This document shows, piece by piece, positions 1 through 8,933 of a stretch of 64,000 bases of DNA (position 1 is the stretch's first letter; each line of letters opens with the position of its first letter). The notes below the pieces were generated by a model that made no database searches, was not told the DNA's origin, and saw only the letters and a list, made by a program, of their open reading frames with translations. Origin of the DNA: Halobacillus litoralis (GTDB lineage Bacteria; Bacillota; Bacilli; Bacillales; Halobacillaceae); assembly GCF_020524025.1 (NCBI RefSeq), contig NZ_JAIVKN010000001.1:1116001-1180000 (forward strand), in the 5' to 3' direction. Both the position numbers and the translations under genes were made by a program.

Positions 1-7
1 ATACAAA

Positions 8-35
8 AAAGCTGTACCTAAAAAGGTACAGCTTT
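8..35 (-). terminator. Rho-independent terminator of the spoIIA operon
   Basis: An 11-bp perfect stem (8-18 with 25-35, loop 19-24) starts at the last base of the sigF stop codon. On the minus strand it is followed by a run of U. It closes the dacF-spoIIAA-spoIIAB-sigF transcription unit. Confidence 0.9.
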
Positions 36-781
36 CAGCTTGTATCATTCATCGTTTCTTTCATGTCTGCTAATATTTTTTTCTCCAGCCTTGATACCTG
101 CACTTGAGATATGCCTAATCGTTCAGCGACTTCCGTTTGTGTCTGATCTTTGTAGTAGCGGAGATAAATAATCAGTCGCTCCCGTTTATCAAGCCGGCTC
201 ATGACATCCTGTAGAGTTAAATGATCAAACCAATTATTCTCTTCTTCTGCGATTTGATCCACCAGCGTAATCGGATCTCCTTCGTTTTCATAAACCGTTT
301 CATAAATGGACTGAGGCGCTCGTCCAACTTCCTCCGCCTGGACGATTTCTTCTTTTGATAGTCCCAGCGCATCCGCCAGTTCATTTACCGTTGGGGAACG
401 GCCGTGTTCTTTAAGAAGTTCCTCTTTTTTAGCCCGGACTTTATGGTTCAATTCTTTAAGACTGCGGCTTACTTTTACACTTCCATCATCTCGAATAAAC
501 CGCTGGATTTCACCAATGATCATAGGAACGGCATATGTGGAGAAACGCACATCATAACTTAGGTCAAATTTATCGATGGACTTTAATAAGCCTATGCAGC
601 CGATTTGATAAAGGTCGTCCTGGTCATACCCGCGCCTTAAGTATCGTTGGACGACCGACCACACAAGGCGTGTGTTTTTTTCCACTAGTAAATCTCTCGC
701 CTTATGATCGCCCGCCTGACTCTTTTTAATTAAGTCTTTGACATCTTTGTCGGACAGACGTTCTTTCGTCGTATCACTCAT
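35..781 (-). CDS. sigF: RNA polymerase sigma-F factor, forespore-specific
   Basis: Sigma-F (SpoIIAC) directs the first forespore-specific transcription after asymmetric septation. The 248-residue protein has the sigma-70 family layout: region 2 with LVWSVVQRYLRRGYDQDDLYQ and the FSTYAVPMIIGEIQRF stretch (about 35-95), region 3 (about 105-160) and a C-terminal region 4 helix-turn-helix with TEVAERLGISQVQVSRLEKK. Length and sequence fit Bacillus SigF closely. The start lies 10 bp after the spoIIAB stop, so it is translated as the last gene of the spoIIA operon. Activity is expected to be held in check by SpoIIAB next door. Confidence 0.97.
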   Translation of the reverse strand: MSDTTKERLSDKDVKDLIKKSQAGDHKARDLLVEKNTRLVWSVVQRYLRRGYDQDDLYQIGCIGLLKSIDKFDLSYDVRFSTYAVPMIIGEIQRFIRDDGSVKVSRSLKELNHKVRAKKEELLKEHGRSPTVNELADALGLSKEEIVQAEEVGRAPQSIYETVYENEGDPITLVDQIAEEENNWFDHLTLQDVMSRLDKRERLIIYLRYYKDQTQTEVAERLGISQVQVSRLEKKILADMKETMNDTS

Positions 782-791
782 AAGCGCGACC

Positions 792-1232
792 TCAATTACA
801 CAGAGCGCGGGCTGACGTTAGTTGCTTCGTCATACGGATCGTAGTTCCGATCCCGGGCTCTGAAGTAATATCCACTTGGTCCATGAAATTTTCCATAATG
901 GTAAAGCCCATTCCTGACCGCTCCCATTCTGGTTTGGAAGTGTAGAGCGGTTCCTTTGCCAGGTCAATATTATCGATCCCCTGTCCGCGATCTTGAATGA
1001 TAAGCTCAATTTCTTCTCCGTCAATGGCACAGGTGAGCGTGACCTTTTCATCCGTCTTATCTTCGTACCCATGTATAATCGCATTGGTAACAGCTTCAGA
1101 TACGACCGTTTTAATGTCTGTCAATTCTTCCATTGTCGGATTCAACTGGCTGATAAAAGCAGCTACAGATACCCTGGCCAATGATTCATTTTCACTAATG
1201 CTTGTGAATTCTAAAGTCATTTCATTTCGCAT
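792..1232 (-). CDS. spoIIAB: Anti-sigma-F factor / serine kinase SpoIIAB
   Basis: SpoIIAB binds and inhibits sigma-F and phosphorylates the anti-anti-sigma factor SpoIIAA. The 146 residues form a GHKL-type ATPase: an N box around NAIIHGYED (about 50), a G1 box DRGQGI (about 80) and a G2 region [11 protein letters not shown] (about 105). The C-terminal ALCN is typical of the Bacillus protein. Its ATG overlaps the end of spoIIAA by 16 bp, which suggests translational coupling and balanced synthesis of the two partners. Confidence 0.97.
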   Translation of the reverse strand: MRNEMTLEFTSISENESLARVSVAAFISQLNPTMEELTDIKTVVSEAVTNAIIHGYEDKTDEKVTLTCAIDGEEIELIIQDRGQGIDNIDLAKEPLYTSKPEWERSGMGFTIMENFMDQVDITSEPGIGTTIRMTKQLTSARALCN

Positions 1233-1582
1233 GATGCCACCCCCAACATCTCTAGAGCAGAAGACTCATTGTCCATAAGCTTCATGATTTTGAACATCCC
1301 TGACATATCAAATAATCGACGGACTTCCGGGGAAATAGAGCAGATAACCATCTCATTCCCTTTGGCCTGAACTTCTTTATAACGACCAAGCATCACACCA
1401 AGGCCTGAACTATCCATAAAGGAAAGCTTTTCTAAATTAACTATGACATGATCGACCGCTGGTTTTTGCAGTTGTTCCTGCCAGGCTTCTCTCAGTTGAT
1501 TCGCTTCATGATGGTCTAGTTCTCCATTTAGACGAACAAGCAGGACATTTTCTCTAACAACAAAATTAACTTGAAGACTCAA
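1217..1582 (-). CDS. spoIIAA: Anti-anti-sigma factor SpoIIAA
   Basis: SpoIIAA is a STAS-domain protein that, when unphosphorylated, displaces sigma-F from SpoIIAB. The phosphorylation motif MDSSGLG is present with Ser58 at the position used in Bacillus. The ORF begins with TTG (1580-1582), not ATG; a strong AGAGGAGGT ribosome site lies 6-7 bases upstream and the encoded start MSLQVNF matches known SpoIIAA starts, so TTG is well supported. It is first in the spoIIAA-AB-sigF core and follows a sigma-H-like promoter. Confidence 0.96.
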   Translation of the reverse strand: MSLQVNFVVRENVLLVRLNGELDHHEANQLREAWQEQLQKPAVDHVIVNLEKLSFMDSSGLGVMLGRYKEVQAKGNEMVICSISPEVRRLFDMSGMFKIMKLMDNESSALEMLGVASCEMK

Positions 1583-1618
1583 GTGAATTACCTCCTCTGA
1601 CTAATAGAGTCACTATGT

Positions 1619-1648
1619 CTTTTCGTACTTTTTGTTGTCATTTCCTGC
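1619..1648 (-). promoter_or_regulatory. Sigma-H-like promoter upstream of spoIIAA
   Basis: On the minus strand GCAGGAAAT (1648-1640) is followed after 12 bases by TACGAAAAG (1627-1619). This fits the sigma-H pattern RNAGGAWWW-N11/12-RNNGAATWW imperfectly at the -10. The Bacillus spoIIA operon is known to be sigma-H dependent, and the position 35-65 bp before the TTG start is suitable. Confidence 0.5.
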
Positions 1649-1674
1649 TTACAAACAATACTAGTTAGAATATG

Positions 1675-2850
1675 CTAAAACCTCTGAAAGCTCGTCAAAT
1701 TTTTCCAAGAGCGCTGCCACAAGGCGAGTAATCCGGCTTCTTCGACTGCTCCGGATGTTTCAAGGCGAACTTTTGCTACTTCCTCATCTCCATTTTTCAC
1801 AACGACCCATCCCATATGTGATCCTTTTTTCATTGGAAGATCAGGTTCATTTGACAGCTTCAATTCTGTGGTATATTCGTTCTTTTGATCGTTTTTCTTT
1901 TTCAACACAACCACATCTTTTTCAGGAGCCAGTTGAATTTCCATAGGGTTTCCTTTTGTAATTCTTATCGTTTTGAGTGGATCATTTTTAGAGTATAACT
2001 TGACGCCTTCGTATTGACCGAACCCATAGTCAAGTAAACTGGTGACATCCGCATTTCGTTTCTTTGGATTCTCAGCACCCATGACAACGGCTATCATGTG
2101 CATGTCATTTCTTTGAGCTGAAGCAGTCAGGCAGTATTTCGCCTCTGAGGTATAACCCGTTTTAAGACCGTCCATCCCTGGATATGACTTTATCAACTTA
2201 TTGGTATTTACAAGCCAAAACTCATTATCCTGTCCTTTACGAAGGTAATCATCATAGATTTTAGTGTATTTTGTTACGTCGTCATGAAGCAGTAACTCAC
2301 GAGCCATTACCGCCATATCATACGCTGTGCTGTAATGATCTTCAGCTGGAAGACCCGTCGGATTCATAAAGTGAGTGTTTTTCAATCCGAGATCTTTGGC
2401 TTTTTGATTCATTTGTGCAACAAACTCTTTCTCACTCCCCGCGATACGCTCTGCCATCGCGACACTGGCATCATTTCCTGATGCTACAGCAATGCCTTTA
2501 AGAAGATCCTCTACGATCATTTCCTCTCCTGCTTCAAGAAAGATCTGTGAACCTCCCATAGAGGCTGCGTGTTCGCTTACTCTTACCTTCTCATCTAATT
2601 GAATGCCGCCTTTTTCCAATTCTTCCATGATTAAAAGGAGAGTCATGATCTTCGTCATGCTCGCTGGCGGTAATTTTTTATTTGAGTCTTTATCATAAAG
2701 CGTCATTCCACTGTTCTTTTCCATTAATATGGCAGACTGGGCTGAGTTCACAATTTCTGTTCCCTCTCTCTCCTCAGCAAACGTAAGATTCGCCGGAAAT
2801 AGGGATATCACTAAACAAAGAGCGATGAATGCACCTACTAATTTTTTCAT
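1675..2850 (-). CDS. dacF: D-alanyl-D-alanine carboxypeptidase DacF, sporulation
   Basis: DacF is a low-molecular-weight penicillin-binding protein (peptidase S11) that trims D-Ala from peptidoglycan stem peptides, in sporulation acting on spore cortex cross-linking. The active-site motifs are visible: SMTK (SxxK), SGN and KTG (in GLKTGY). An N-terminal signal peptide (MKKLVGAFIALCLVISLF) is cut near FAEE. A longer reading frame upstream exists, but GGGAGG lies 8 bases before the ATG at 2850 and the signal peptide begins there, so that start is chosen (391 residues). It precedes spoIIAA by 92 bp as in Bacillus and is preceded by a sigma-F-like promoter. Confidence 0.95.
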   Translation of the reverse strand: MKKLVGAFIALCLVISLFPANLTFAEEREGTEIVNSAQSAILMEKNSGMTLYDKDSNKKLPPASMTKIMTLLLIMEELEKGGIQLDEKVRVSEHAASMGGSQIFLEAGEEMIVEDLLKGIAVASGNDASVAMAERIAGSEKEFVAQMNQKAKDLGLKNTHFMNPTGLPAEDHYSTAYDMAVMARELLLHDDVTKYTKIYDDYLRKGQDNEFWLVNTNKLIKSYPGMDGLKTGYTSEAKYCLTASAQRNDMHMIAVVMGAENPKKRNADVTSLLDYGFGQYEGVKLYSKNDPLKTIRITKGNPMEIQLAPEKDVVVLKKKNDQKNEYTTELKLSNEPDLPMKKGSHMGWVVVKNGDEEVAKVRLETSGAVEEAGLLALWQRSWKNLTSFQRF

Positions 2851-2952
2851 AACCTTGACCTCCCAATTAGCTGTAAGTGCCCCTATCATTCCCTTTCCAT
2901 CATCTTCTATGCATGATGGAAAAGTGGAAATTACCAATAATAAGCTTTTCTA

Positions 2953-2982
2953 AATTGTCTCCTTAAACACATGTCGTGATAC
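2953..2982 (-). promoter_or_regulatory. Sigma-F-type promoter for dacF
   Basis: Minus strand: GTATC (2982-2978), a 15-base spacer, then GGAGACAATT (2962-2953). The -10 fits the sigma-F consensus GGNRANAMTW at every position and the -35 fits GYWTA at four of five. It lies about 100 bp before the dacF ATG. B. subtilis dacF is known to be read by forespore sigma factors, so sequence and context agree. Confidence 0.75.
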
Positions 2983-3029
2983 GGGGGATTATTTCGGGGA
3001 CCTCATGTCCACACCATTTTTCAGGGAAT

Positions 3030-3060
3030 AAAAAAAGCACTACTAAAATCAGTAGTGCTT
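3030..3060 (-). terminator. Terminator of the HIT gene
   Basis: A 10-bp perfect stem (3035-3044 with 3051-3060, 6-base loop) lies five bases past the HIT stop and is followed on the minus strand by U residues (A-run 3031-3036 on the plus strand). Confidence 0.85.
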
Positions 3061-3064
3061 CCTT

Positions 3065-3451
3065 TTAGATATGGCGTTTATTTTCTTCCTGTTTCAACCA
3101 GTGACGAATGCCTTTGCCGGCATGGGGTTCATCCTCAAACCTTGGTATCACATGCATGTGAGCATGAAATATATGCTGACCACCGGTTTGATAACAATTA
3201 TAGCCGATGTTATACCCATCAGGATGAAAAGTATCATCCAACCACTCCTTGACCTCAGACAGCATTGCCTGGGTGTCAAGCCACTCTTTCGGCGACAGGT
3301 CAAAAACAGTGACCTTATGGGACTTTGGCACAATTAAGCCCGATCCCTTTAAGATCCGCTGATCTCTTTGTACAAAATAGCAGGATTCATTTTCAAATAT
3401 AATCCGCTGTTCATCATCCAGCTCCGGCATACAAAAAACACAATTCTCCAT
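3065..3451 (-). CDS. HIT-family nucleotide hydrolase/transferase
   Basis: The 128-residue protein belongs to the histidine triad superfamily: the HAHMHVIPR motif (about residues 95-103) provides the catalytic His-x-His-x-His, and the N-terminal CVFC resembles the zinc-binding pair found in many HIT proteins. HIT proteins hydrolyse or transfer nucleotide phosphoramidates and related dinucleotides in the cytosol; the natural substrate here cannot be read from sequence. It stands alone between the dacF promoter and a small membrane-protein ORF, with its own terminator. Confidence 0.9.
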   Translation of the reverse strand: MENCVFCMPELDDEQRIIFENESCYFVQRDQRILKGSGLIVPKSHKVTVFDLSPKEWLDTQAMLSEVKEWLDDTFHPDGYNIGYNCYQTGGQHIFHAHMHVIPRFEDEPHAGKGIRHWLKQEENKRHI

Positions 3452-3463
3452 GATATTACCTCC

Positions 3464-3832
3464 CTATGTAATAGGAAAAAATGATTCAAGAAATATAAAT
3501 CCCATCACCGTTGTTTTTATCAATAAAACAGAACCATAAATGGTTTGATTATTATCTCTTAATAATCTGATGCTTTGGAAGAAAAATAGTAAGGATAACA
3601 TGAGTGATGAATACTTGAATGGAAGGTCTAAAGAAAAAAACCAATGGGCAACAAGGGCTGCAAGGGCAACAAGGGCTGCAAGGGCAACAAGTCCAATGAG
3701 CCGTTCAAGGTTTCGAAAAATGCAATCCCCCCTTATTAACAAAGCTCTACACGTATCGTACCATGAAGCCTTAAGGAAGAGAACCGCTTTGAAAATGAAT
3801 ACTTTTCGAATCCGCAAGTTCTCAAGTTCCAT
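3464..3832 (-). CDS. Small membrane protein with LVA/LAA repeat, possibly DUF3953-like
   Basis: This frame encodes an N-terminal basic part and then three hydrophobic segments: LIGLVALAALV..., LMLSLLFFFQSI and IKTTVMGFIFLESFF. The last 80 or so residues follow the pattern of short DUF3953 (YczI-type) membrane proteins, a comparison made from memory. The start is unresolved: the first ATG (3832) has no clear ribosome site, whereas AAGGGGGG (minus strand, about 3725-3732) lies six bases before an in-frame ATT that would give a protein of about 85 residues. The first membrane segment is encoded by five copies of a 9-bp repeat. An opposite-strand ORF over the same bases looks like a shadow. Confidence 0.45.
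   Translation of the reverse strand: MELENLRIRKVFIFKAVLFLKASWYDTCRALLIRGDCIFRNLERLIGLVALAALVALAALVAHWFFSLDLPFKYSSLMLSLLFFFQSIRLLRDNNQTIYGSVLLIKTTVMGFIFLESFFPIT
3646..3691. repeat. Tandem 9-bp repeat (five copies) inside a membrane segment
   Basis: On the plus strand GGGCAACAA and GGGCTGCAA alternate for five units from 3646 to 3690. On the minus strand each unit is read in frame as Leu-(Val/Ala)-Ala. Because the unit is a multiple of three, copy-number changes would lengthen or shorten the hydrophobic helix without a frameshift. Confidence 0.9.
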
Positions 3833-3922
3833 TCCTCTTCAGGTCTGCAGAGAAGCGGGCAGACAAGAAAACCCAGACCTCAAGTTTCCCATAGCGATTT
3901 CAGCGTCTAAGAGTGCCAGCAT

Positions 3923-3954
3923 AAAAAAGTCCCAGGTTATGACCTGGGACTTTT
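3923..3954 (-). terminator. Terminator of pdp
   Basis: A 13-bp perfect stem (3925-3937 with 3942-3954) with a 4-base loop lies just past the pdp stop, followed by U residues on the minus strand. Confidence 0.9.
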
Positions 3955-3956
3955 CC

Positions 3957-5258
3957 TCATTTGATAATATTGTGAATTAATGTTGGCTTTTCCACTTGTT
4001 TATCAGAAATGGTATACGCTTCTTTTACTTTACTAATAGAATCCACCGGTTCTTCGTCGTCACTAATAAGTACAACAAGTGCCTCGCCAGCCTTAACAGG
4101 ATCTCCAATTTTCTTCTTCAGGCTGATACCGACACCGTGATTAATTTGATCATCTTTCGTTGCACGCCCAGCTCCAAGGTACATCGCTGCAATGCCAATG
4201 GATTCTGCATCTATTGCAGATACATAACCATCTTTATCTGCCTTTACTTCTATTTCATAAGCGGCTTTAGGTAGTTGATTAAGATCATCTATCATAGCTA
4301 CATCCCCGCCCTGGGACTCTACCAGGGTACGAAGAGACTGGAACGCTTTTCCGTTCTCTATGTTTGCTTCAAGCGCAGCATACGCTTCTTCATATGAAGG
4401 GAACACCTCTGCCAGAACGGCCATATGAGAAGAAATTTCTAGTGAAAGTAAGCGTAGATCTTCGACATTCTTTCCTTTCAATATTTCAGCCGCTTCTTTA
4501 ATTTCATTTGCATTTCCAACTTCATATCCCAGCGGCTGATTCATGTCACTAATAACAGCAACTGTATTTCTTCCCAGGTTATTTCCGATATCCACCATTT
4601 CACGGGCTAGAGCCTCTGAATCCTCAAGCGTTTTCATAAATGCTCCAGAGCCAGTCTTTACATCTAGAACGATGCTGTCCGCACCAGATGCAATTTTTTT
4701 ACTCATGATTGATCCTGCAATGAGCGGGAGAGAATTTACTGTTCCAGTTACATCCCGAAGGGCGTAAAGCTTTTTATCTGCAGGGGCGAGATTTCCCGTT
4801 TGACCTGCAACGGCTAATTTATGCTTGTTAACGTTTTCAATAAACTTTTCTTTAGTCATTTCAATTTCAAGTCCCTTGATAGACTCAAGCTTATCAAGAG
4901 TTCCACCAGTGTGACCAAGTCCCCGCCCCGACATTTTTGCTACCGGGATTCCAACAGAAGCAACAAGCGGGCCGACGATAAAGGTTACTTTATCTCCTAC
5001 ACCACCTGTGGAGTGCTTATCAACTTTTTTCCCTTCTATAGCAGAAAGGTCAATGGTTTCTCCTGAGTTGACCATAGCTTGTGTTAATGTCGCTGTTTCT
5101 TCTGCCGTCATTCCTTGGAAATAAATCGCCATCGTTAAAGCAGATGCTTGATAATCAGGTATTTCTCCTTTAGTGTAACCTTCAACAAAATATTCGATTT
5201 CTTCTTTTGTCAATATACCGCCATCGCGTTTTTTTACAATTACATCATACATTCTCAT
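3957..5258 (-). CDS. pdp: Pyrimidine-nucleoside phosphorylase
   Basis: Catalyses phosphorolysis of uridine, deoxyuridine and thymidine to the base and (deoxy)ribose-1-phosphate. Thymidine/pyrimidine phosphorylase family hallmarks are present: [11 protein letters not shown] (about 80) and the family signature [18 protein letters not shown] (about 107-125). The frame opens at a TTG (5264) but AAAGGGTGA is spaced properly only for the ATG at 5258, giving 433 residues, the usual length. It follows punA and deoB in the same direction; its sugar-phosphate product feeds phosphopentomutase DeoB. In B. subtilis pdp lies elsewhere, with dra and nupC. Confidence 0.95.
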   Translation of the reverse strand: MRMYDVIVKKRDGGILTKEEIEYFVEGYTKGEIPDYQASALTMAIYFQGMTAEETATLTQAMVNSGETIDLSAIEGKKVDKHSTGGVGDKVTFIVGPLVASVGIPVAKMSGRGLGHTGGTLDKLESIKGLEIEMTKEKFIENVNKHKLAVAGQTGNLAPADKKLYALRDVTGTVNSLPLIAGSIMSKKIASGADSIVLDVKTGSGAFMKTLEDSEALAREMVDIGNNLGRNTVAVISDMNQPLGYEVGNANEIKEAAEILKGKNVEDLRLLSLEISSHMAVLAEVFPSYEEAYAALEANIENGKAFQSLRTLVESQGGDVAMIDDLNQLPKAAYEIEVKADKDGYVSAIDAESIGIAAMYLGAGRATKDDQINHGVGISLKKKIGDPVKAGEALVVLISDDEEPVDSISKVKEAYTISDKQVEKPTLIHNIIK

Positions 5259-5303
5259 TTCCAATCACCCTTTACAAAATTCTATATAGAAATAAAAGAG
5301 CCG

Positions 5304-5333
5304 GCGCCTGTTCCAAAACGGGAGGACAGGCGC
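5304..5333 (-). terminator. Hairpin between punA and pdp, possible weak terminator/attenuator
   Basis: GCGCCTGT (5304-5311) pairs with ACAGGCGC (5326-5333); on the minus strand the stem is followed after a few bases by CUCUUUUAUUUC. It may partly separate punA from pdp transcription or act as a processing site. Confidence 0.5.
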
Positions 5334-5367
5334 AGCTATTAAATGTTTATCTTCATTCTCGAACTAG

Positions 5368-6189
5368 TTATACAGGTAAAGTCTTAAGCATTTCTTTTAC
5401 AAACCCAAGAAAATCTTCACGGACCTGAGCTGTTGTTTCAATAACTTCATCGTGTGTTAAAGGTTGGTCAAGGATGCCTGCTGCCATATTGGAAATACAG
5501 GAGATTCCAAGAACCCGGATTCCAGCATGGTTGGCAACCATTACTTCAGGAACTGTAGACATGCCGACAGCATCCCCCCCTAATGTACGAAGCATGCGTA
5601 CCTCTGCTCCTGTTTCATAAGCAGGGCCGGTATTTCCGACATATACGCCTTCCTGCACTTTTAGATCCAACCGGTCGGCCGATTGTTTTGCGTGCTTGAT
5701 TAGATCTCGATCGTAAGCTTCAGACATGTCCGGGAACCGTGGCCCCATCTCGTTATCATTTGATCCAATTAAAGGACTGTCTCCCATATTATTGATGTGA
5801 TCTGTAATAACCATCAAGTTACCAGGCTGGAAGGATTCGTTAATTCCACCAGCAGCGTTGGTAACAAACAAGGTTTCCACACCCAATTCTTTCATCACTC
5901 GAACAGGGAAAGTCACCTGCTTCATATCATAGCCTTCATAATAGTGGAACCGTCCCTGCATAGCTATCACCTGCCGGCCTTCAAGCTCCCCTAAGACAAG
6001 CTGACCTTTATGTCCAGACACTGTAGACTCCGGAAAATGGGGGATGTCCGTATAAGAAATAGTGGTTGGGTTCTGAATTTCTTCAGCCAAAACGCCTAAA
6101 CCAGATCCCAGAATAAGCCCCACTGAAGGCTCCAGGTTTATATTTTGTTGGATGAATTGTGCTGCTTCTTTGACTTGTGTAAGATTCAT
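5368..6189 (-). CDS. punA: Purine-nucleoside phosphorylase (trimeric class)
   Basis: Cleaves guanosine and inosine nucleosides with phosphate to the base and (deoxy)ribose-1-phosphate. Features of the PNP/MTAP family: [10 protein letters not shown] phosphate loop (about 28-37), the segment [28 protein letters not shown], and CISNMAAG near the C-terminus. At 273 residues it is full length. It is 13 bp downstream of deoB, so the two are probably cotranscribed, DeoB converting the released sugar-1-phosphate to the 5-phosphate. Confidence 0.96.
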   Translation of the reverse strand: MNLTQVKEAAQFIQQNINLEPSVGLILGSGLGVLAEEIQNPTTISYTDIPHFPESTVSGHKGQLVLGELEGRQVIAMQGRFHYYEGYDMKQVTFPVRVMKELGVETLFVTNAAGGINESFQPGNLMVITDHINNMGDSPLIGSNDNEMGPRFPDMSEAYDRDLIKHAKQSADRLDLKVQEGVYVGNTGPAYETGAEVRMLRTLGGDAVGMSTVPEVMVANHAGIRVLGISCISNMAAGILDQPLTHDEVIETTAQVREDFLGFVKEMLKTLPV

Positions 6190-6202
6190 GTCAATCTCCT
6201 CC

Positions 6203-7384
6203 CTATTGAATGTCTTTCAAGAAACTTGTGCCGTATTCAGGTAATTCAATGGAAAAGTTATCCGAAACTGTCGCTCCAATATCTGCAAAGGTTTTGCGCT
6301 GAGTAAGTTCTGTTCCTTTTTCGATACCTGTGTGATAAACAAGTAAAGGTACCAGTTCACGCGTATGATCTGTACCGTGATGAACCGGGTCATTTCCATG
6401 ATCAGCCGTGATGATCAGTAAATCATCGTCCCTCATTTTATTAAGCACTTCAGGAAGTCTTTCATCGTAAGACTCCAAGGCTTCCCCATAGCCCTGCGGG
6501 TCACGACGGTGACCATATTTGGCATCAAAGTCCACGAGATTTAAGAAACTGATGCCTTTGAAATCTTTATCCATAGAATTCACAAGCTGGTCCATTCCAT
6601 CCATATTGTCCTTGGTACGAACAGCCTCTGTCACGCCTTCTCCATCATAAATGTCAGAAATTTTCCCTAATGCGATCACATCAAGACCTTCGTCCGCCAT
6701 TTCATTCATGACTGTGCGGCCAAATGGTTTTAATGCATAGTCGTGACGGTTGGATGTGCGTTCAAATGCTCCCGGTTCTCCTATAAATGGTCGGGCGATC
6801 ACACGTCCAACCATATATTTCTCATCTTTCGTAATCTCCCTGCAGAATTCACAAATCTCGTAAAGTTCTTCAGGTGAAACAACATCTTCATGTGCAGCAA
6901 TCTGCAGAACGGAATCAGCAGATGTGTAAATAATTAAATCCCCTGTTTCCATATGATGCTTACCGAGCTCCTTTAAGATCTCTGTTCCAGAAGCAGGTTT
7001 GTTTCCTACGATTCCACGCCCCGTTTTTTCTTTAATTTGGTCCAGTAATTCATCAGGGAAGCCTTCCGGGAATGTTCTGAAAGGCTGATCAATATACAAT
7101 CCCATAATCTCCCAGTGGCCTGTCATGGTATCTTTTCCATTCGAAGCCTCTACCATTGTCGTGTAATGAGCCTTGGGATTATCTGGAGCCTCTATTCCTT
7201 GAATAGAACGAATATTACTTAAGCCTAGTTCACCCATATGCGGCATGTTTAATCCGTTCATATGCTCAGCGATATGCCCTAATGTGTCTGCACCTTTATC
7301 ATTAAATTTCTCAGCATCAGGTGCTTCTCCGATACCAACGGAATCCATAACTACTAAAAATACTCGATTAAATGATTTCATCAA
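6203..7384 (-). CDS. deoB: Phosphopentomutase
   Basis: Interconverts (deoxy)ribose-1-phosphate and (deoxy)ribose-5-phosphate. It is an alkaline-phosphatase-superfamily metalloenzyme: the N-terminal [11 protein letters not shown] (metal Asp, about 13-23), DTMTGHWE with the phosphorylated Thr region (about 85-92), and the C-terminal metal site [18 protein letters not shown] (about 325-342) are all present. At 393 residues it is full length. It heads the deoB-punA(-pdp) salvage cluster, downstream of xerD as in Bacillus (drm). Confidence 0.97.
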   Translation of the reverse strand: MMKSFNRVFLVVMDSVGIGEAPDAEKFNDKGADTLGHIAEHMNGLNMPHMGELGLSNIRSIQGIEAPDNPKAHYTTMVEASNGKDTMTGHWEIMGLYIDQPFRTFPEGFPDELLDQIKEKTGRGIVGNKPASGTEILKELGKHHMETGDLIIYTSADSVLQIAAHEDVVSPEELYEICEFCREITKDEKYMVGRVIARPFIGEPGAFERTSNRHDYALKPFGRTVMNEMADEGLDVIALGKISDIYDGEGVTEAVRTKDNMDGMDQLVNSMDKDFKGISFLNLVDFDAKYGHRRDPQGYGEALESYDERLPEVLNKMRDDDLLIITADHGNDPVHHGTDHTRELVPLLVYHTGIEKGTELTQRKTFADIGATVSDNFSIELPEYGTSFLKDIQ

Positions 7385-7470
7385 CGATCCCTCCTACTGT
7401 TTAATTTCCCAAATTCGTGAAAAACTACCCTACATTTCTAAGATGTAGGATGTCAGACAACTTAAAATAT

Positions 7471-7488
7471 AAAAAGGGGCTTACGCCC
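7471..7488 (-). terminator. Short terminator at the xerD stop
   Basis: GGGC-GTAA-GCCC includes the xerD stop codon and is followed on the minus strand by CUUUUUAUAUUUU. The stem is only four to five bp, so it may leak into deoB. Confidence 0.4.
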
Positions 7489-8368
7489 GTGGATGATAGG
7501 AGCGATAAACGTCCTTCAAACGTGTTTTTGATACATGTGTATATATTTGTGTGGTGGAGATATCCGCATGACCCAGCATTTCCTGCACGGCCCTTAAGTC
7601 TGCTCCATTTTCCAGTAAGTGTGTGGCAAATGAGTGCCTTAAGGTATGGGGGGTCAGTTCTTTTTTAACACCCATATCTTTAGCAACCGCTTTCAGTATC
7701 TTCCAAAAACCCTGTCTTGAGAGCCCGTTGCCGTGATGGTTTACAAACAATTCTTCTGTTTTTTTGTTTTTGACCAGTGTTCCCCGACCAGCTTCGAGGT
7801 AATTTTCGACCGCTTCCTTCGCCATATCGCCAAGCGGGATAATACGTTCCTTTGAACCCTTCCCAAGACAACGCACAAAACCCATCGTCAAATGCAGATC
7901 ACTAACTTTCAAAGAGACAAGCTCTGTCACACGCAAACCAGTTGCATACAACATTTCAAACATGGCTTTATTCCTTGAAGATAAAGGATCCTTCGCATGG
8001 ATATTCAAAAGCTTATCTACGTCCTCACTAGAGAGCACTTTAGGAAGCTTTCTTTCTTTTTTCGGCGTTTCTATATGTAAGCTTGGGTCCTGTTCCGTTA
8101 TTTTCTCCCGAATCAAAAATTGATGGAATAACCGGATAGATGAAAGTAATCTGGCAACCGTGGCCGATGATTTCCCATGATCATTTAAATCATATAAATA
8201 CTTCATGATGTGCGCTCTTGTAATCTGTCCCCACTCAGTTATTTGTTCTTTCTCCTGCATAAAAGCTGTATATTGAATCAAGTCCCTTTTATACGACTGA
8301 ATAGTGTTGGGGGATAATCCTCGCTCTACTGTCAAGTAATGAAAAAAGTCTTCAAGCGCATACTGCAT
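7481..8368 (-). CDS. xerD: Tyrosine recombinase XerD (RipX)
   Basis: Site-specific recombinase that, with XerC/CodV, resolves chromosome dimers at dif at the division septum. The 295 residues comprise an N-terminal SAM-like core-binding domain (about 1-85) and a C-terminal catalytic domain with all active residues: Arg in TGLRVTEL, Lys in [19 protein letters not shown], the His in [10 protein letters not shown] and the nucleophile Tyr in IYTHV. Gene order xerD-deoB-punA is conserved with B. subtilis (ripX-drm-pupG), which supports XerD over XerC or an integrase. Confidence 0.95.
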   Translation of the reverse strand: MQYALEDFFHYLTVERGLSPNTIQSYKRDLIQYTAFMQEKEQITEWGQITRAHIMKYLYDLNDHGKSSATVARLLSSIRLFHQFLIREKITEQDPSLHIETPKKERKLPKVLSSEDVDKLLNIHAKDPLSSRNKAMFEMLYATGLRVTELVSLKVSDLHLTMGFVRCLGKGSKERIIPLGDMAKEAVENYLEAGRGTLVKNKKTEELFVNHHGNGLSRQGFWKILKAVAKDMGVKKELTPHTLRHSFATHLLENGADLRAVQEMLGHADISTTQIYTHVSKTRLKDVYRSYHPRA

Positions 8369-8375
8369 CGTCCAT

Positions 8376-8594
8376 CTACTCTCCTAATCGGAAAAATATC
8401 GACAGGCGATCCGTCCATTCCTGCTCCATCGGTTGATAGACCTTAACAGCCGCACCTCCAGGCGGATCGTATCGATGCTGTCTTTCATATTCCTCATGGA
8501 CCATTCGAAGGGCCATGTAGAATACACAAGTACAGACTGTAAATACAATGAGGACTTTAATTAAGTCTCTTAAACTGCTTTGCAGACGACTCAT
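8376..8594 (-). CDS. yqzK: YqzK family membrane protein (DUF4227)
   Basis: A 72-residue protein of unknown function. A single transmembrane segment ([19 protein letters not shown], about 10-28) is followed by a hydrophilic part with [13 protein letters not shown] longer frame exists, but AAAAGGAGGGG lies right before the ATG at 8594, which sets the start. It is seven bases upstream of xerD in the same direction and at the same place as B. subtilis yqzK, between fur and ripX, so it is probably cotranscribed with xerD. Confidence 0.85.
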   Translation of the reverse strand: MSRLQSSLRDLIKVLIVFTVCTCVFYMALRMVHEEYERQHRYDPPGGAAVKVYQPMEQEWTDRLSIFFRLGE

Positions 8595-8902
8595 GGAAAT
8601 CCCCTCCTTTTTTCCGTATCTTTGTAAAAGGATATGCCTAAATTCCCTGCAAATATACGTAGAAAAGAAGATGGAAAAAACAGCCGGCAAAACAACCAAG
8701 TCTCATCTAGCATAAACGTACACGATTTTCTCGCATTTGTAAATAAAAGATAGAAGATAGATAGAATTAAATTAACTGTTTTGGACGACTGATAGATAAA
8801 ATAAGCTTAACAGAGCCTGAGGGATTGGAATTTCACGCTGGTATACCTGTTTAAGATCCAAAGCAGAATAGATCTAGTGTGAGGAGTCTGCAAAAAGAAA
8901 AA
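8595..8902. other. Intergenic region between fur terminator and yqzK
   Basis: Apart from the yqzK ribosome site nothing firm is seen. A 39-codon plus-strand frame starting near 8636 has a poor ribosome site and was not called. Confidence 0.4.
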
Positions 8903-8926
8903 GCCACTATGTCGTTTCATAGCGGC
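8891..8926 (-). terminator. Terminator of fur
   Basis: GCC-A-CTATG (8903-8911) pairs with CATAG-C-GGC (8918-8926), followed on the minus strand by UUUUUCUUUUU, directly after the fur stop. Confidence 0.85.
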
Positions 8927-8933
8927 GTTTCGA

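Noticed and set aside
3570-3980. 136-codon plus-strand frame (QGCKGNKGCKG-like text)
   Set aside because: It runs across a tandem repeat and through the pdp terminator hairpin, has no ribosome site and lies antisense to a membrane-protein-like frame.
8636-8755. 39-codon plus-strand frame in the fur-yqzK gap
   Set aside because: AAAAGGAT sits only two bases before the ATG and there is no terminator or promoter to support it.
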